From NCBI GenBank assembly GCA_014529385.2, contig CM043949.1, forward strand, positions 146,303,350-146,367,349: a DNA stretch of 64,000 nucleotides, written 5' to 3'. Under the pieces are notes generated by a model. That model was not told the origin of the DNA, ran no database searches, and saw nothing but the letters and a program-made list of their open reading frames with translations. Each line of letters starts with the position of its first letter. Position 1 is the stretch's first letter. Positions 42,276-53,153 of this stretch are shown piece after piece. The stretch is from Adiantum capillus-veneris. Lineage: Eukaryota; Streptophyta; Polypodiopsida; Polypodiales; Pteridaceae. A program made the position numbers and the translations under genes.

Positions 42276-43090
42276 TTACCTCTCTCTTAAGATCATAGTA
42301 TCCTCGACTATGAGGTAGAGAAGATAAAGCCTAGTCATTAGTCCATGTTGCTTAGCGGGTAGAGGATCCCTTTTTACCCTACAATATCATTCCAAAATGG
42401 ACAACTAATCCATTTGGTGCTCGGGAGACTTAGCTACCACAAGCATGTATGATCTTTAGTCCATATCATACTTCCAAAGAGAGTGACAAGTTCTACTTGG
42501 TGTATGGGAGACGTCGTCACCACAAACATGATCCTAAGTATGCATACTTCTTAAATTTTGTGCACAATAAAAGGAAAAGAGAGTCTTATAAGACAAAAAC
42601 ATTGTTCATTTAAAATGCTTACTTTAAGGCACATTGTAAGCATTGACAAGGGTTCATATTATCCTTAAGCTAGGTTCCTTGCATCCATGTAGCATATTGA
42701 AAAGGATAATTCTTAAACTTAATAAGTATTGTCGGATAATCTTATCGTTTCTTAATATCTTGTCTTCATGTCGTAGGATGGACTCAGATTGAAGTACTTC
42801 TTCTTGATCTTCAATTTTTGGAGGGTCTGCAACTATTGTTTCTTTTGGTGGTGCTTCTTTGTAAGGCTTAAGTAGGCTCCCATGGAAAACATTATGCATG
42901 AGCCAATGGTTGGGCAACTTTAATTGATAAGCCATCTCATTGAGTGGCTTAAGAATTTAAAAAGAACCATAGTATCTTTTTGCTAGTTTAGCATAATTCT
43001 CTTGGTGGCCTGTAGGATTCTTTCCCGTATTATGCCTTAGATGAGCTTTGAGAAACTTTAGCAAGATCCAATCATTTTCCTTAAAGTCTA
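42276..43090 (-). pseudogene. Gypsy-4 integrase C-terminus and 3' tail
   Basis: Minus strand: frame-shifted [20 protein letters not shown], then [60 protein letters not shown]. The same C-terminal module is found in Gypsy-3 (50163-50481). It has no chromodomain. The purine tract gagagaggtaa precedes the LTR. Confidence 0.85.
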
Positions 43091-43445
43091 AGGCCCAATT
43101 GACCATCAATCTTTAAATCAAGTGGTCTTGAACGGACACACACACTCAAATTTTTTCCATTTTTTGGCTTTTAGGCTTATCCAATGATTGAATTAGCCTA
43201 AAATACACATCACTTACATGATTGTATACTCATATATCATCAATTTTATCAGTTTCTATGCATGCACACACATTCAAGACTAGGTGCACACACACTTGAA
43301 TTTTATGGCAGTTTTCCCCCTCTTTGGTGCATTACACACAATGATCTTTACACACACATGAATTCTTGTTGCAAATCAAGCTTAATCTTGACACACACAT
43401 CATTCATTAGTCAAAATTGACCATCAATTTTATTCCAAAACAATC
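43091..43445. other. CA-rich flank interrupted by Gypsy-3
   Basis: AT-rich sequence with short acacacac runs and repeats of ttgaccatcaat. It continues after Gypsy-3 at 52536 and probably forms the leader of the minus-strand element whose primer site is at 53132. Confidence 0.5.
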
Positions 43446-43450
43446 AATTA

Positions 43451-43809
43451 TGTCATAATAATCAATATCTAATTCTCCTAAATGATTTTCTCATGTTAAA
43501 CTGATCATTTAATATGGGGAAGTGCCAGGGGAGAAAAAGCTAGAATATTGGTTAAGCTAGTAGACCAGCCACCGTAGGGATCCAAAGGGGGAGCCATCTA
43601 CAAAAGAGCAATGTGCAACAATGGGCTTAAAAGACCCTAATGTTCAGCCCATTAAGACTTCCAAAATGCTAAGGTTCCAAAATTCAAAGGTTGTGTCCAA
43701 AGGTCAAACATTGGGGGAATTGGATGCTTTGTGTGTGTCCCAAAAGTCTTTGTCAATCCCTGCATAGGAGGATGAGCCTTGCAAGTAGGGGATGAGAGAG
43801 AAACTCACA

Positions 43810-43902
<93 letters not shown>

Positions 43903-45092
43903 GCTCCCTTTACACAAAGGGAATGAGGGACACATGTAAGCTCCCTAGCCCAGATGCCCACAAGGTGTACCCAATTCCTATTGGATGGCCTTGGAGATGG
44001 ACCAATGAGAATTAGGCTAGAGTAAATCTAGTTTAATTAATTTAAAAAAGAATTAATAAAAGAATCAATAAGAATTAAGCTTTCTAGAAGACTATTGGAC
44101 AGTCTCCCAAGGGGACCAATGAGCATTCAGGAGCCCAATGGCTTGCCTGATTCCTATTGGCCAGGAGGCAAAGGGGTCCAATGAGAGTTTAGTTGAATTA
44201 TTAAATTACTTAAATATCTCACAAAAGGGGAAAGGGGGACACATGTCAGGAGGCTATCACTTTTGCTGCTCAATAGTCATTGGCTAAGCATGAGAGGTCC
44301 AATAGGATGCTAGCATGAGTAAGTAGCAAGGGGGGTTGACCAAGAGAGAGAGGGGGCTGATTTTTGCAAGGCATGATTGACACACACGCTCACACTATTT
44401 CATATGTGAAGTCAAGAAGATTCTCTCTCCTTCTCAAGATTTAATGGAAATCTTATCACCTACTCCAAGCTTTTGAGAAGGAAGGCCTACACCAACAACT
44501 CTTGGCTTTGTGATGCAAACCCAACCAAGAGCCAAGCTTCAATGCATGCTCATCTCCTCTACCATGCTAGTTACTAAGCTAAGTTATGCTAATATGAGTG
44601 ATTACGTAAGGGATGTGCATCTTTCTCGTAAGAATACTCCTTCCTCTCAATCTACTCTCAAACCCCGCTAGCTATCACCATCTTTGAAGGTGTGTGAGGT
44701 CTTGGTTCTGAGACCGTGAGGGAATTGATGTTGTGTTTGATAAGTGTTTTGCTTAGTGCATGAAGTATCCATCTTCATTGCACTAACTAGTATTGAAGGA
44801 AGACAAGAAATTGTATTGTAAAATGTCTCTCTTGATGGGAGAAACCATAATACAAAGCCTTTTGGAGGGGGGACCAGCTCCATGCAAATCCGTTCCTCAA
44901 CTATTGTCAATTGCTTAATTTCTCTCTCTTTTGAAGTATTGTTCATGCTATCTAACTAGGTGTTATGCTTTTTGTTGCTCTCTCCACCCAAGCACTCTTG
45001 TTATTATCATTAGGAATCTATTCTAATGAAATTCTCACTATGTTCATGTTATTTTCTGCTACACACAAGTTACTAGGCCATTAAATGTTACA
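43451..45092 (+). repeat. Gypsy-3 5' LTR
   Basis: 1642 bp. It contains the (CA)n tract 43812-43900, which is only about 13 bp long in the 3' LTR. Ends TGTTACA followed by the primer site. Confidence 0.93.
43812..43900. repeat. (CA)n microsatellite inside the Gypsy-3 5' LTR
   Basis: About 89 bp of pure CA. The homologous position in the 3' LTR (51322-51334) has about six units. Confidence 0.97.
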
Positions 45093-45105
45093 TTGGTATC
45101 AGAGC
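45093..45105 (+). other. Gypsy-3 primer binding site
   Basis: TTGGTATCAGAGC directly after the 5' LTR, initiator tRNA-Met type. Confidence 0.95.
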
Positions 45106-45257
45106 ACAAGGTTTCTCTTTTCTTGCTCAAAAAGGGAGGTCCTCAAGCTAGCTATAAATGGTTGGTACTATTAATTGCATGTGAGTAAGTAGAATAGGGA
45201 TTTTTCAGCCTTGCAGTGCGCCTGCCTTTGTGCTGTTACCAGGGAATCACCGTCGAG

Positions 45258-45540
45258 AGCTATGGTCTTAATAGTGGAGTCCTATGGGGCTTGCCTACGG
45301 CTTAACCACTATTGAGCTATTAGAAGCTTAACCACTATTGAGCTATGGGGCTTGCCTACGGCTTAACCACTATTGAGCTATGGTCTTAATAGTGGAGTCC
45401 TATGGGGCTTGCCTACGGCTTAACCACTATTGAGCTATGGGGCTTGCCTACGGCTTAACCACTATTGAGCTATGGTCTTAATAGTGGAGTCCTATGGGGC
45501 TTGCCTACGGCTTAACCACTATTGAGCTATTAGAAGCTTG
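45258..45540 (+). repeat. Modular minisatellite in the Gypsy-3 leader
   Basis: Three module types recur: A (ggtcttaatagtggagtcc), B (ggggcttgcctacggcttaa, then ccactattgagctat) and C (tagaagcttaaccactattg). The order is A B C B A B B A B and a partial C. ccactatt in B and aatagtgg in A are complementary, so neighbouring modules can pair. Confidence 0.9.
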
Positions 45541-45718
45541 ACAGGAGCCGGTGCTGTTTTGGTGTTGACAACCCTCTCTTCTATTCCTTGCAATTAATGG
45601 TATTCGAGCCACCAATACAGTAGCTTGAGTGCTTTTTCTAAAGGGGTACAGAGGAGTAGCAATTAGGGCTTGAAGTGCCAAAGTACACCTAAAAAGTTTA
45701 CACCTAAAAGTTGTTAGA

Positions 45719-47204
45719 ATGGCTGACAATAGTAAAGAGAGTGAAATTAATGTTGATAACTTTGATTTTGCTAATGAGCAAGCTACTAATGATGCCCCGA
45801 TGCTTGTTAACTATCTTGTTTCTAGGCTTCAACAATCCATGGGCAATCCATCCCTCCAAAGTGAAGTGCAACGACAGCTTTGTGCTCATGGGATTCTTCA
45901 AGCTCCCCACCATGACGAGAGAACACCTAGAAAGCCTCCTTGTGAGACTTCCAAAAGTGGTCTCTCTCCGATTCAGGAAGAAGAAGAGGATCCCTATGAA
46001 GGGCTCATAAATTTGCTCCTTGATGACGCATCTCCTTCTCAAAGGAGAATTCAAGAGCCTCCACCGAAGGAACGAGAAAGAAGTGAGGCTCCCGCCACCT
46101 CGATGGAGATGGCTCCACGAAGACGACGGGCTAAATGCTCTCCATCACCTCCAAAACGAAGAAGACCATCGCATACTTCTCCACACCATACTTCAAAGAG
46201 GGATGACAAAAAGCAAGAGAAGAAAAAGGCGAGAAAGAGGACACCCTCTTCTACATCTTCTTCATCCTCTTCCTCTTATGAAAGTGATGGTGAAGACAAA
46301 GAAGGTCAAGGAAAGAAAAAGGCGAGAAAGAGGTCACCCTCTTCTCCATCTTCCTCAAATTCTTCATCTTCTGAAGAAAGTGATGGTGCAACCTTTGAAC
46401 CATCAAAAAGAAGAGGCCATAGGAAATCCTATGCCGCGTCGAAGAGGTCGTCCAAGCTCAAGAAATTTAAAGAGGGAGGGAAGAGCATCTCTTTCCTTAC
46501 CTATGATGGCACTTTTGGTGCTACGGACAAAGTCTTGCCCTTTATCCAACAATTTGATGCGGCGTTCAGAGATGAGGGCTTCACGGAGTCCTCTAAGCTA
46601 CGCCATGTAGCTATGCACTTTTAAAAGTCCGCCAGACAATGGTGGTCTAGCCTACGGGCCAACAGTGAAGCTCCACGAACATGGAAAGTTGTAAGAGCTT
46701 CCATTATGAAGTAGTTTTTGGCCACCGATGCCAAAGACAAAATACTCACCGAATGGCGAAGCTTAAAGCTCTCTCCTTATGAATCCATTCACAAATATGT
46801 AGACAAGTTTTGGGACCTACAACTCAAAGCCACTGTCTTCAAAAAGTTGGATTTTGGAGAGCAAAAGCAACAATTTTGTATGGGCTTAACCGAAGAAATG
46901 GCGGAGTATGTCAACTCCCAAAGGCCATGCACCATATCGGCAGTAATACATTATTCTATGGTGGCCTCTCGAATCAATTTCCAAACAGGGGCTAAGAGGA
47001 ATTCTAAGCCCCCTGAAAACAAGGGTTCCAATGAGCCTAAGGGGAAGGACAATGTCCAAAAGTCTCCTAAGGGCAATTCCAACAAAGCTAAGGAGAAGGG
47101 AGTTTACAAAGCCAAAGTAAACTCTCTCCTGAAGAGCTTGAGCGTTATCGCAAGGAAAACCGGTGTTTCAAGTGCGGCGAACAAGGGCATGCGTACCGCA
47201 CTTG
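45719..47204 (+). pseudogene. Gypsy-3 gag
   Basis: ATG at 45719 opens 301 residues. An acidic/Gln N-terminus is followed by a Pro/Arg region and two basic-serine repeats (KKKARKRTPSS and KKKARKRSPSS, each followed by Ser runs and an acidic patch). The gag core follows (SFLTYDGTFGATDKVLPFIQ, SSKLRHVAMHF). TAA at 46622 and TAG at 46712 interrupt it, and at both points the relative Gypsy-2 has Gln. After the stops: KYVDKFWDLQLKATVFKKLD and EEMAEYVNSQRPCTISAVIH. A frameshift near 47120 leads into the zinc knuckle CFKCGEQGHAYRTC at 47164-47205. Gag forms the particle; the Ser/Arg-rich extension is unusual. Confidence 0.9.
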
Positions 47205-47205
47205 T

Positions 47206-47670
47206 CCCCAAAAGAACAACCGCCATGATCCTCCTAGAGCTACCTTGGTCGAAATCCAAGAGGAGGAAACTCACCACAAAGGATATCCTCTATTCCATGC
47301 TTGGGGAAAGGTAAGAGAACGTCATGCTTTTATTCTCTTTGACCCCAATTCTACTCACAATTTTATATCTATAGAATTGGCCACCAAGCTAGGCATACAA
47401 GACTACAAGATGGGAGATGTCCTACCCGCAGATGGTGCTTTCAAGGGGCAAGAAGCTTCAGTCACTCCCTTAATAGGGAAATTGAGGCTCCATGTCCAAA
47501 GATATGTGGACAAAGAGGACTTCTTTATCTCTCCTCTCAAGCACGAAGATGTAATCCTAGGGGCACCATGGTTTGATTGCACGGCTGCCAATGTTAAATT
47601 CCCTGAGGGGAGAATCTCCTTTAAGTTCCGGGAAAAAGATATGTATATAGATGCTAAGGAAATGGGGTAA
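47206..47670 (+). pseudogene. Gypsy-3 protease
   Basis: In frame with the zinc knuckle: HAFILFDPNSTHNFISIELA, TKLGIQ, then GQEASVTPLIGKLRLHVQRY and LKHEDVILGAPWFDC. This is a retropepsin-like protease that would cut the polyprotein. Its core reads DPNST instead of DSG or DTG, as in Gypsy-2 (DPDST). The frame stops at 47668-47670 because of an extra T; shifting it restores GNTIP, as in Gypsy-2. Confidence 0.85.
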
Positions 47671-48011
47671 CACTATACCCATTGTATATACACAAGCTTT
47701 CAACAAGTCAATAAAGAGCTCTGTTTCTGTGTACATGATTTTTGTTAAAGATTCTCAAAATGAACCTAATGTTTTAGCAAAAGAAAATACACACAGCTGA
47801 AAGGAATTAGAGTTATCCAATCTTCTCAAGGGGTTTCAAGATGTCTTTATTGACGACATCCCTTGTGAGCTACCTCCTAAACGAGGTAATGATGACCATG
47901 CAATTGAACTTCTTCCAGGAAGTTCACCGCCTAACAAATATCCTTATAGAGTTTCTCAAGCTCAACAAGAGGAGATTATGCGGCAAGTGCATGAGTTAAG
48001 TTGAGAAGGGC

Positions 48012-48786
48012 ATGGTTAGGCCTAGCTCATCTCCATTTTGTTCTCCTGTGCTACTAGTGCAAAAGAAAGACGACACATATCATATGTGTGTCGAATATAG
48101 AGCACTAAATAGGATCACTATCAAAAATAGGTTTCCTGTTCCACGGGTAGAAGACTTATTTGATAAGCTACAAGGCTCCACCTACTTCAGTAAAATTGAC
48201 CTAAAAAGTGGCTACTATCATCAAATAAGGATAGTTGATCAATACATTGTAAAGACCTCATTTCACACTACATTTGGTCTTTATGAATACATTGTCATGC
48301 CTTTTGGCTTGACCAATGCACCAACCACATTCAACCGCTTGATGGAGAAGCTATTTAGGCCTCACCGAACCTTTACTGGAGTGTTCTTTGATGATATCAT
48401 CATCTACTCTAATTCATTAGACGAACACAAGCGACACCTCCAAGTAATATTTCAAGTTCTAAGAGAGAATAAACTTTATGTTAATCAAAAGAAAAGTGAA
48501 TTTTTCTTACAAGAGATTCAGTATTTAGGTCACATTATCTCTCAAGATGGCATCCAAATGGATCCATCAAAGTAAGAGGTAATGAAAGGATGGCCTAAAC
48601 CAAGGAATCTTCATGAGTTAAGAAGCTTTATAGGTATGTGCGCATACTATAGATGCTTCATAGAAAAGTTCTCACTAATAGCAGGAACCATTACATGACC
48701 TAACAAAGAAAAACATTAGGTACACATGGTCTGCCAAGGAGAACAATGCTTTCGAAAAGCTTAAAGAAAAGCTTATCTCTCAACCT
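48012..48786 (+). pseudogene. Gypsy-3 reverse transcriptase
   Basis: MVRPSSSPFCSPVLLVQKKD, CVEYRALNRITIKNRFPVPR, STYFSKIDLKSGYYHQIRI, MPFGLTNAPTTFNRLMEKLF, and the active site FTGVFFDDIIIYSNSLDEHK (both Asp present). Then YLGHIISQDGIQMDPSK, TAA at 48573-48575, and EVMKGWPKPRNLHELRSFIG. It is nearly complete, with one stop and a frameshift near 48690. Confidence 0.92.
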
Positions 48787-49160
48787 GTGCATACACTACC
48801 AGATCTCTCAAAGCCATTTGAGGTCCAATGTGATGCTTATGGTGATTACCTTGGAGCTGTTTTGCTTCAAGAAGGGCACACCATAGGCTATGAAAGTCGA
48901 AGGCTCGACCCTGTTGAGCAAGCTCTAGGAATATATGAAAAGGAACTCCTTGCAGTTCTACATGCCTTAGACTCACGGAAGCACTATTTATTGGGGACTC
49001 CTTTCATTCTGTCGAACGGATCACCAAAGTCTTAAGTACTTCATGACGCAGACCAAGCTCTCCGACAAAAAAATGAGGTGGGAAAATTTCCTTTCGCAAT
49101 TTCATTTTCATATTGCTCATGTTGCTGGCAAGCATAATCAAGTAGCCGATGCACTCTCAA
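48787..49160 (+). pseudogene. Gypsy-3 RNase H
   Basis: FEVQCDAYGDYLGAVLLQEG, YESRRLDPVEQALGIYEKEL, LAVLHALDSRKHYLLGTPF. A frameshift at about 49010 disrupts the R(T/M)DH motif. Then LSDKKMRWENFLSQFHFHIA and HVAGKHNQVADALSRR. Asp and Glu catalytic positions are visible (CDA, EKEL, ADALSR). Confidence 0.88.
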
Positions 49161-50481
49161 GACGGCCGAGAGTGAATGTGGTTTCCATAGCAACTCACAA
49201 TGATCTATCTTCTATGATAGATGAGTATGCTATTGATCCCGATTTTAGAGATGTGATTTCAGCCCTTGCACTAGGGAAGAAAGAGGAACCATTGACTTTA
49301 CAAGATGGGTATCTTCTCTATGGAAATAGATTATGCGTTACTAGCTCACTACGTGAGAAAGTAATGTATGAATCTCATGCTCCTCGTTATGCAGGGAATA
49401 GAGGGATTCAGTCTACCCTAAAGGGGATTGAAACATATTTCTATTGGCCTACCATGAAAGCAAACATACAAGAATATGTTTCTAAATGTGTGGTATGCCA
49501 AAAGATGAAAAGTTTGATAGAGGGAAGCAACCTGGCTTGCTTCAACCTTTGCCAATCCCTAATTCACCATGGGAGAGCATATCCATGGAATTTATCTTTG
49601 GATTGCCTACGTCTATCCATGGGAATACGGGAATATGGACGATAGTTGACAGGTTCAGTAAACAAGCTCATTTTATACCTATCAAGAAGACTATAAAAGC
49701 CCATCAAATGGCAACCCTCTTCATTTCACAAATTTTCAAGTACCATGGCTTGCCAATGTCCATAGTGTCGAATAGAGATCCTAGAATGACGAGTATTCTG
49801 GAAGGGTCTCTTTGAGAATTTAGGAACAAGGCTAAACTTCTCTTTGGCCTATCACCTGCAAACGGATGGCCAAAGTGAAATAGCTAACCTAACAATACTC
49901 GATCTACTAAAAGCCTATGTAACGGAAGTAGATCAAAGATCCCAATGGGAGAAGTACTTACCCTTAGTGGAGTATGCTTACAATAACACTGTACAAACTT
50001 GCACGGGAAAAGCACCTTTTGAGGTAATAGAGGGAAGATCAAAAAGTCCCTTGCTACTTAAGGTACATAGGAAGATCTTCGCTGTAGATGAGTATAGCCG
50101 AGACTTACAAGAAGAGCCCAAGCCTTTAAAGAAAATGATTGGGTCTTACCCAAATTTCCTAAGGCTCGATTAAGGCACACGACGGGCAAGAATCCTACAG
50201 GACACCAAAAGTACTATGCTAAGTTAGCAAAAAGGTACTATGGTCCCTTCCAGATTATTAGGAAAATCAATGAGATAGCCTATCAACTCAAGTTGCCCAA
50301 CCATTGGCTCATACACAATGCTTTCCATGTGAGCCTACTAAAGCCTTACAAAGGAGAGCCACCTCAAGAACCAACTATTGAAGACCCACCGGAGATCGAG
50401 GACCAAGAAGAGGTGTTGCAGCCTGAGTCCATTCTCCGACATGAAGACAAGGTATTAAGAAGCGGTAAGACTATTCGATGA
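49161..50481 (+). pseudogene. Gypsy-3 integrase
   Basis: Zinc site ESHAPRYAGNRGIQSTLKGI ... CVVCQKMK: the second His of the family (AGHRG) is Asn. Catalytic core: SMEFIFGLP (first Asp changed to Glu), IVSNRDPRMTSIL (second Asp changed to Asn), HLQTDGQSEIANLTILDLLK (Glu present). C-terminus: [20 protein letters not shown], ending TGA at 50479-50481. Frameshifts near 49540, 49815 and 50170. Inactive. Confidence 0.9.
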
Positions 50482-50945
50482 TAACTTATTAAGTTTAAGA
50501 ATTATCCTTTTGAAGATGCTAGATGGATTCAAGGCATACAATTAAAGGATAACCTAAACCTTGTCAATGCTTACAATGCTTCCCTAGAGTAAGAAAATGT
50601 ACAAATGTTAAAAATGAACAAAAGTTTTGTCTTATAAGACTCTCTTTTTCTTTATTGTGCACAAAAATGAAGTAGTATGCATGCTTAGATCAAGTTTGCG
50701 GAGACTACGTCTCCCAAACACCAAGTAGAGCTTGTCACTCTACTATGAAAGATCTTAGGACTAATGTGCAGACATGCTTGCGACAGCCTTAGGCTCTCAA
50801 GCACCAAATGGACTAGTCATCCATTGTGGAATGATGTCGTAGGGTAACATAGGGATTCTCTACCCGCTAAGAAAAGGACTAATGAATATGCTTTATCGTC
50901 TCTACCCCATAGTCGAGGACGACTATGATTTCAAGAGAGAGGTAA
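50482..50945 (+). other. Gypsy-3 3' untranslated tail and polypurine tract
   Basis: Non-coding, ending caagagagaggtaa directly before the 3' LTR. The same arrangement is found (in reverse) in Gypsy-4. Confidence 0.75.
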
Positions 50946-52530
50946 TGTCATAATAATCAATATCTAATTCTCCTAAATGATTTTCTCATGTTAAACTGAT
51001 CATTTAATATGGGGAAGTGCCAGGGGAGAAAAAGATAGAATATTGGTTAAGCTAGTAGATTGGCCACCGTAGCGATCCAAAGGAGGGGAAATAGGGATTC
51101 AAAGGGGGGGCCATCTGCAAAAGAGCAATGTGCAACAATGGGCTTAAAAAACCCTAAGGTTCAGCCCATTAAGACTTCCAAATGCTAAGGTTCCAAAATT
51201 CAAAGGTTGTGTCCAAAGGTCAAACATTGGCGGAATTGGATGCTTTGTGTGTGTCCCAAAAGTCTTTGTCAATCTCTACATAGGAGGGGGTGAGCCTTGG
51301 GGATGAGAGAGAAACTCTCAGACACACACACACAAGCTCCCTTTACACAAAGGGAATGAGGGACACATGTTAGCTCCCTAGCCCAGATGCCCACAAGGTG
51401 TACCCAATTCCTATTGGATGGCCTTGGAGGTGGACCAATGAAAATTATGCTAGAGTAAATCTAGTTTAATTAATTTAAAAAACACTTCATAAAAGAACCA
51501 ATAAAATTAAGCTCTCCAGAAGACTATTGGACAGTCTCCCAAGGGGACCAATGAGCATTCAGGAGCCCAATGGCTTGCCTGATTCCTATTGGCCAGGAGG
51601 CAAAGGGGTCCAATGAGAGTTTAGTTGAATTATTAAATTACCTAAAGCTCGCAAAAAGGGGAAATGGAGACTCATGTCAAAAGGCTATCACTTATGCTGC
51701 TTAATTGTCATTGGCTAAGCCTGGGGAGGTCCAATAGGATGTTATCGTGAGTAATTAGCAAGGGGGGTCGACCAAGAGAGAGAGGGGGCTGATTTTTGCA
51801 AGGCATGATTGACACACACACACTCACACTATCTCATGTGTGAAATAAAGAAGACTCTCTCTCCTTCTCAAGCTTTAATTGAAAGCTTACCACCTACGCC
51901 AAGCTTGTGAGAAGGAAGGCCTACACCAACAACTCTTGGCTTTGTGATGCAAATCCAACCAAGAGCCAAGCTTCAATGCATGCTCATCTCCTCTACCATG
52001 CTAATTACTAAGCTAAGCTATGCTAATATGAGTGATTATGTGAGGAGATGTACATCTTTCTCGTAAGAATACTCTTTCTTCCTCTCAATCTACTCTCATA
52101 CCCCGCTAGCTCTCACCATCTTTGAATGTGTGTGAGGTCTTGGGTCTGAGACCGTGGAGGAATTGATGTTGTGTTTGATAAGTGTTTTTCTTAGTGCATG
52201 AAGTTTCCATCTTCATTGCACTAGCTAGTATTGAAGGAAGACAAGAAATTGTATTGTAAAATGTCTCTCTTAATGGGAGAAACCATAATACAAAGCCTTT
52301 TGGATGGAGGACCGGCTCCATGCAAATCCGGTCCTCAACTGTTGTCAATTTCTTAATTGCTCTCTCTTTTGAAGTATTGTTCATGCTATCTAACTAGGTG
52401 TTATGCTTTTTGTTGCTCTCTCCACCCAAGCACTCTTGTTATTATCATTAGGAATCTATTCTAATGAAATTCTCACTATGTTTATGCTATTTTCCGCTAC
52501 ACACAAGTTACTAGGCCATTAAATGTTACA
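50946..52530 (+). repeat. Gypsy-3 3' LTR
   Basis: 1585 bp with the short CA tract, ending TGTTACA then AATTA. It also carries a small extra insertion (aggaggggaaatagggattc) near 51080 not present in the 5' copy. Confidence 0.93.
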
Positions 52531-52535
52531 AATTA

Positions 52536-53131
52536 TGCTCTCAATATATGTCAATTGATTTACACACTTAATTTTAGCATTAAATTAACAGCACATTGGA
52601 ATCAAATTAATCACGCAAAAATTGAATGGAGTAAGCCAATTCACTTACAATTGATTGCATCCAAGTTAATCCTTGCTCCACGTGACGATTCCACCTTGCA
52701 CACACATGTGTGGCCGTCCAATTTTGGCCCAAAAATTGACCATTGTAGGCCAAAATTCAAAGACTCAAATCATTAAATCAGGCACAAATTAGCACGATTA
52801 ACTTGATTAGAGTGATGATTCCACCTCTTATAAGGAAATTAATCTTACATTACACATCAAATATTAGTGGTTAGGTTAGTAAAGTTAGTAAAAACTGAGT
52901 AAAAAGTATCATGGAATTAGAACAATTAGCTGAAAAGGAAGAAAAATTAATAATGGTTAGTGAAAAACTAGTGAAATTGGGGGTTTGGGGTATTCATAAT
53001 TAGCTTCAACTACTTGTACACACATCATTATCAAATCACACTAACTTGAGTTACACACACTTAAAAATCAATGAAATTAGTAATGAATTTACTCTATTCT
53101 AAACATCCTCTACTCACTAGCTTAGGTTATC
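52536..53131 (-). other. Leader of an older minus-strand element, no gene
   Basis: AT- and CA-rich, continuing the sequence broken by Gypsy-3 at 43445. No coding signal. Confidence 0.45.
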
Positions 53132-53153
53132 GATCCCCAAAAATGGTGCCAAA
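53132..53153 (-). other. Primer binding site, Athila/Tat type (minus)
   Basis: Minus strand TTTGGCACCATTTTTGGGGA after an LTR end GACTCCCAACA. It resembles the TTTGGCGCCGTTGCCGGGGA class of primer sites. Confidence 0.6.

Larger units (their letters stand above)
40441..43090 (-). mobile_element. Gypsy-4: 3' end of a Ty3/Gypsy element
   Basis: On the minus strand: integrase C-terminus (43090-42650), non-coding tail, polypurine tract (42276-42290), and a complete-looking LTR (42275-40441). It is closely related to Gypsy-2. The body is cut off at about 43090 by unrelated CA-rich sequence. Confidence 0.8.
43451..52530 (+). mobile_element. Gypsy-3: complete Ty3/Gypsy element, 9.1 kb
   Basis: LTRs TGTCATAATAATC...TGTTACA of 1642 and 1585 bp, flanked by the 5-bp duplication AATTA (43446-43450 and 52531-52535). 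Primer site, minisatellite leader, gag, protease, RT, RNase H and integrase are in Ty3/Gypsy order, with no chromodomain. Coding is damaged by stops and frameshifts, so it is an intact structure with dead proteins. It is a close relative of Gypsy-2 and Gypsy-4. Confidence 0.95.

Noticed and set aside
43704-44015. Cys-Val and Thr-His repeat open frames over the CA tract
   Set aside because: Microsatellite translation inside an LTR.
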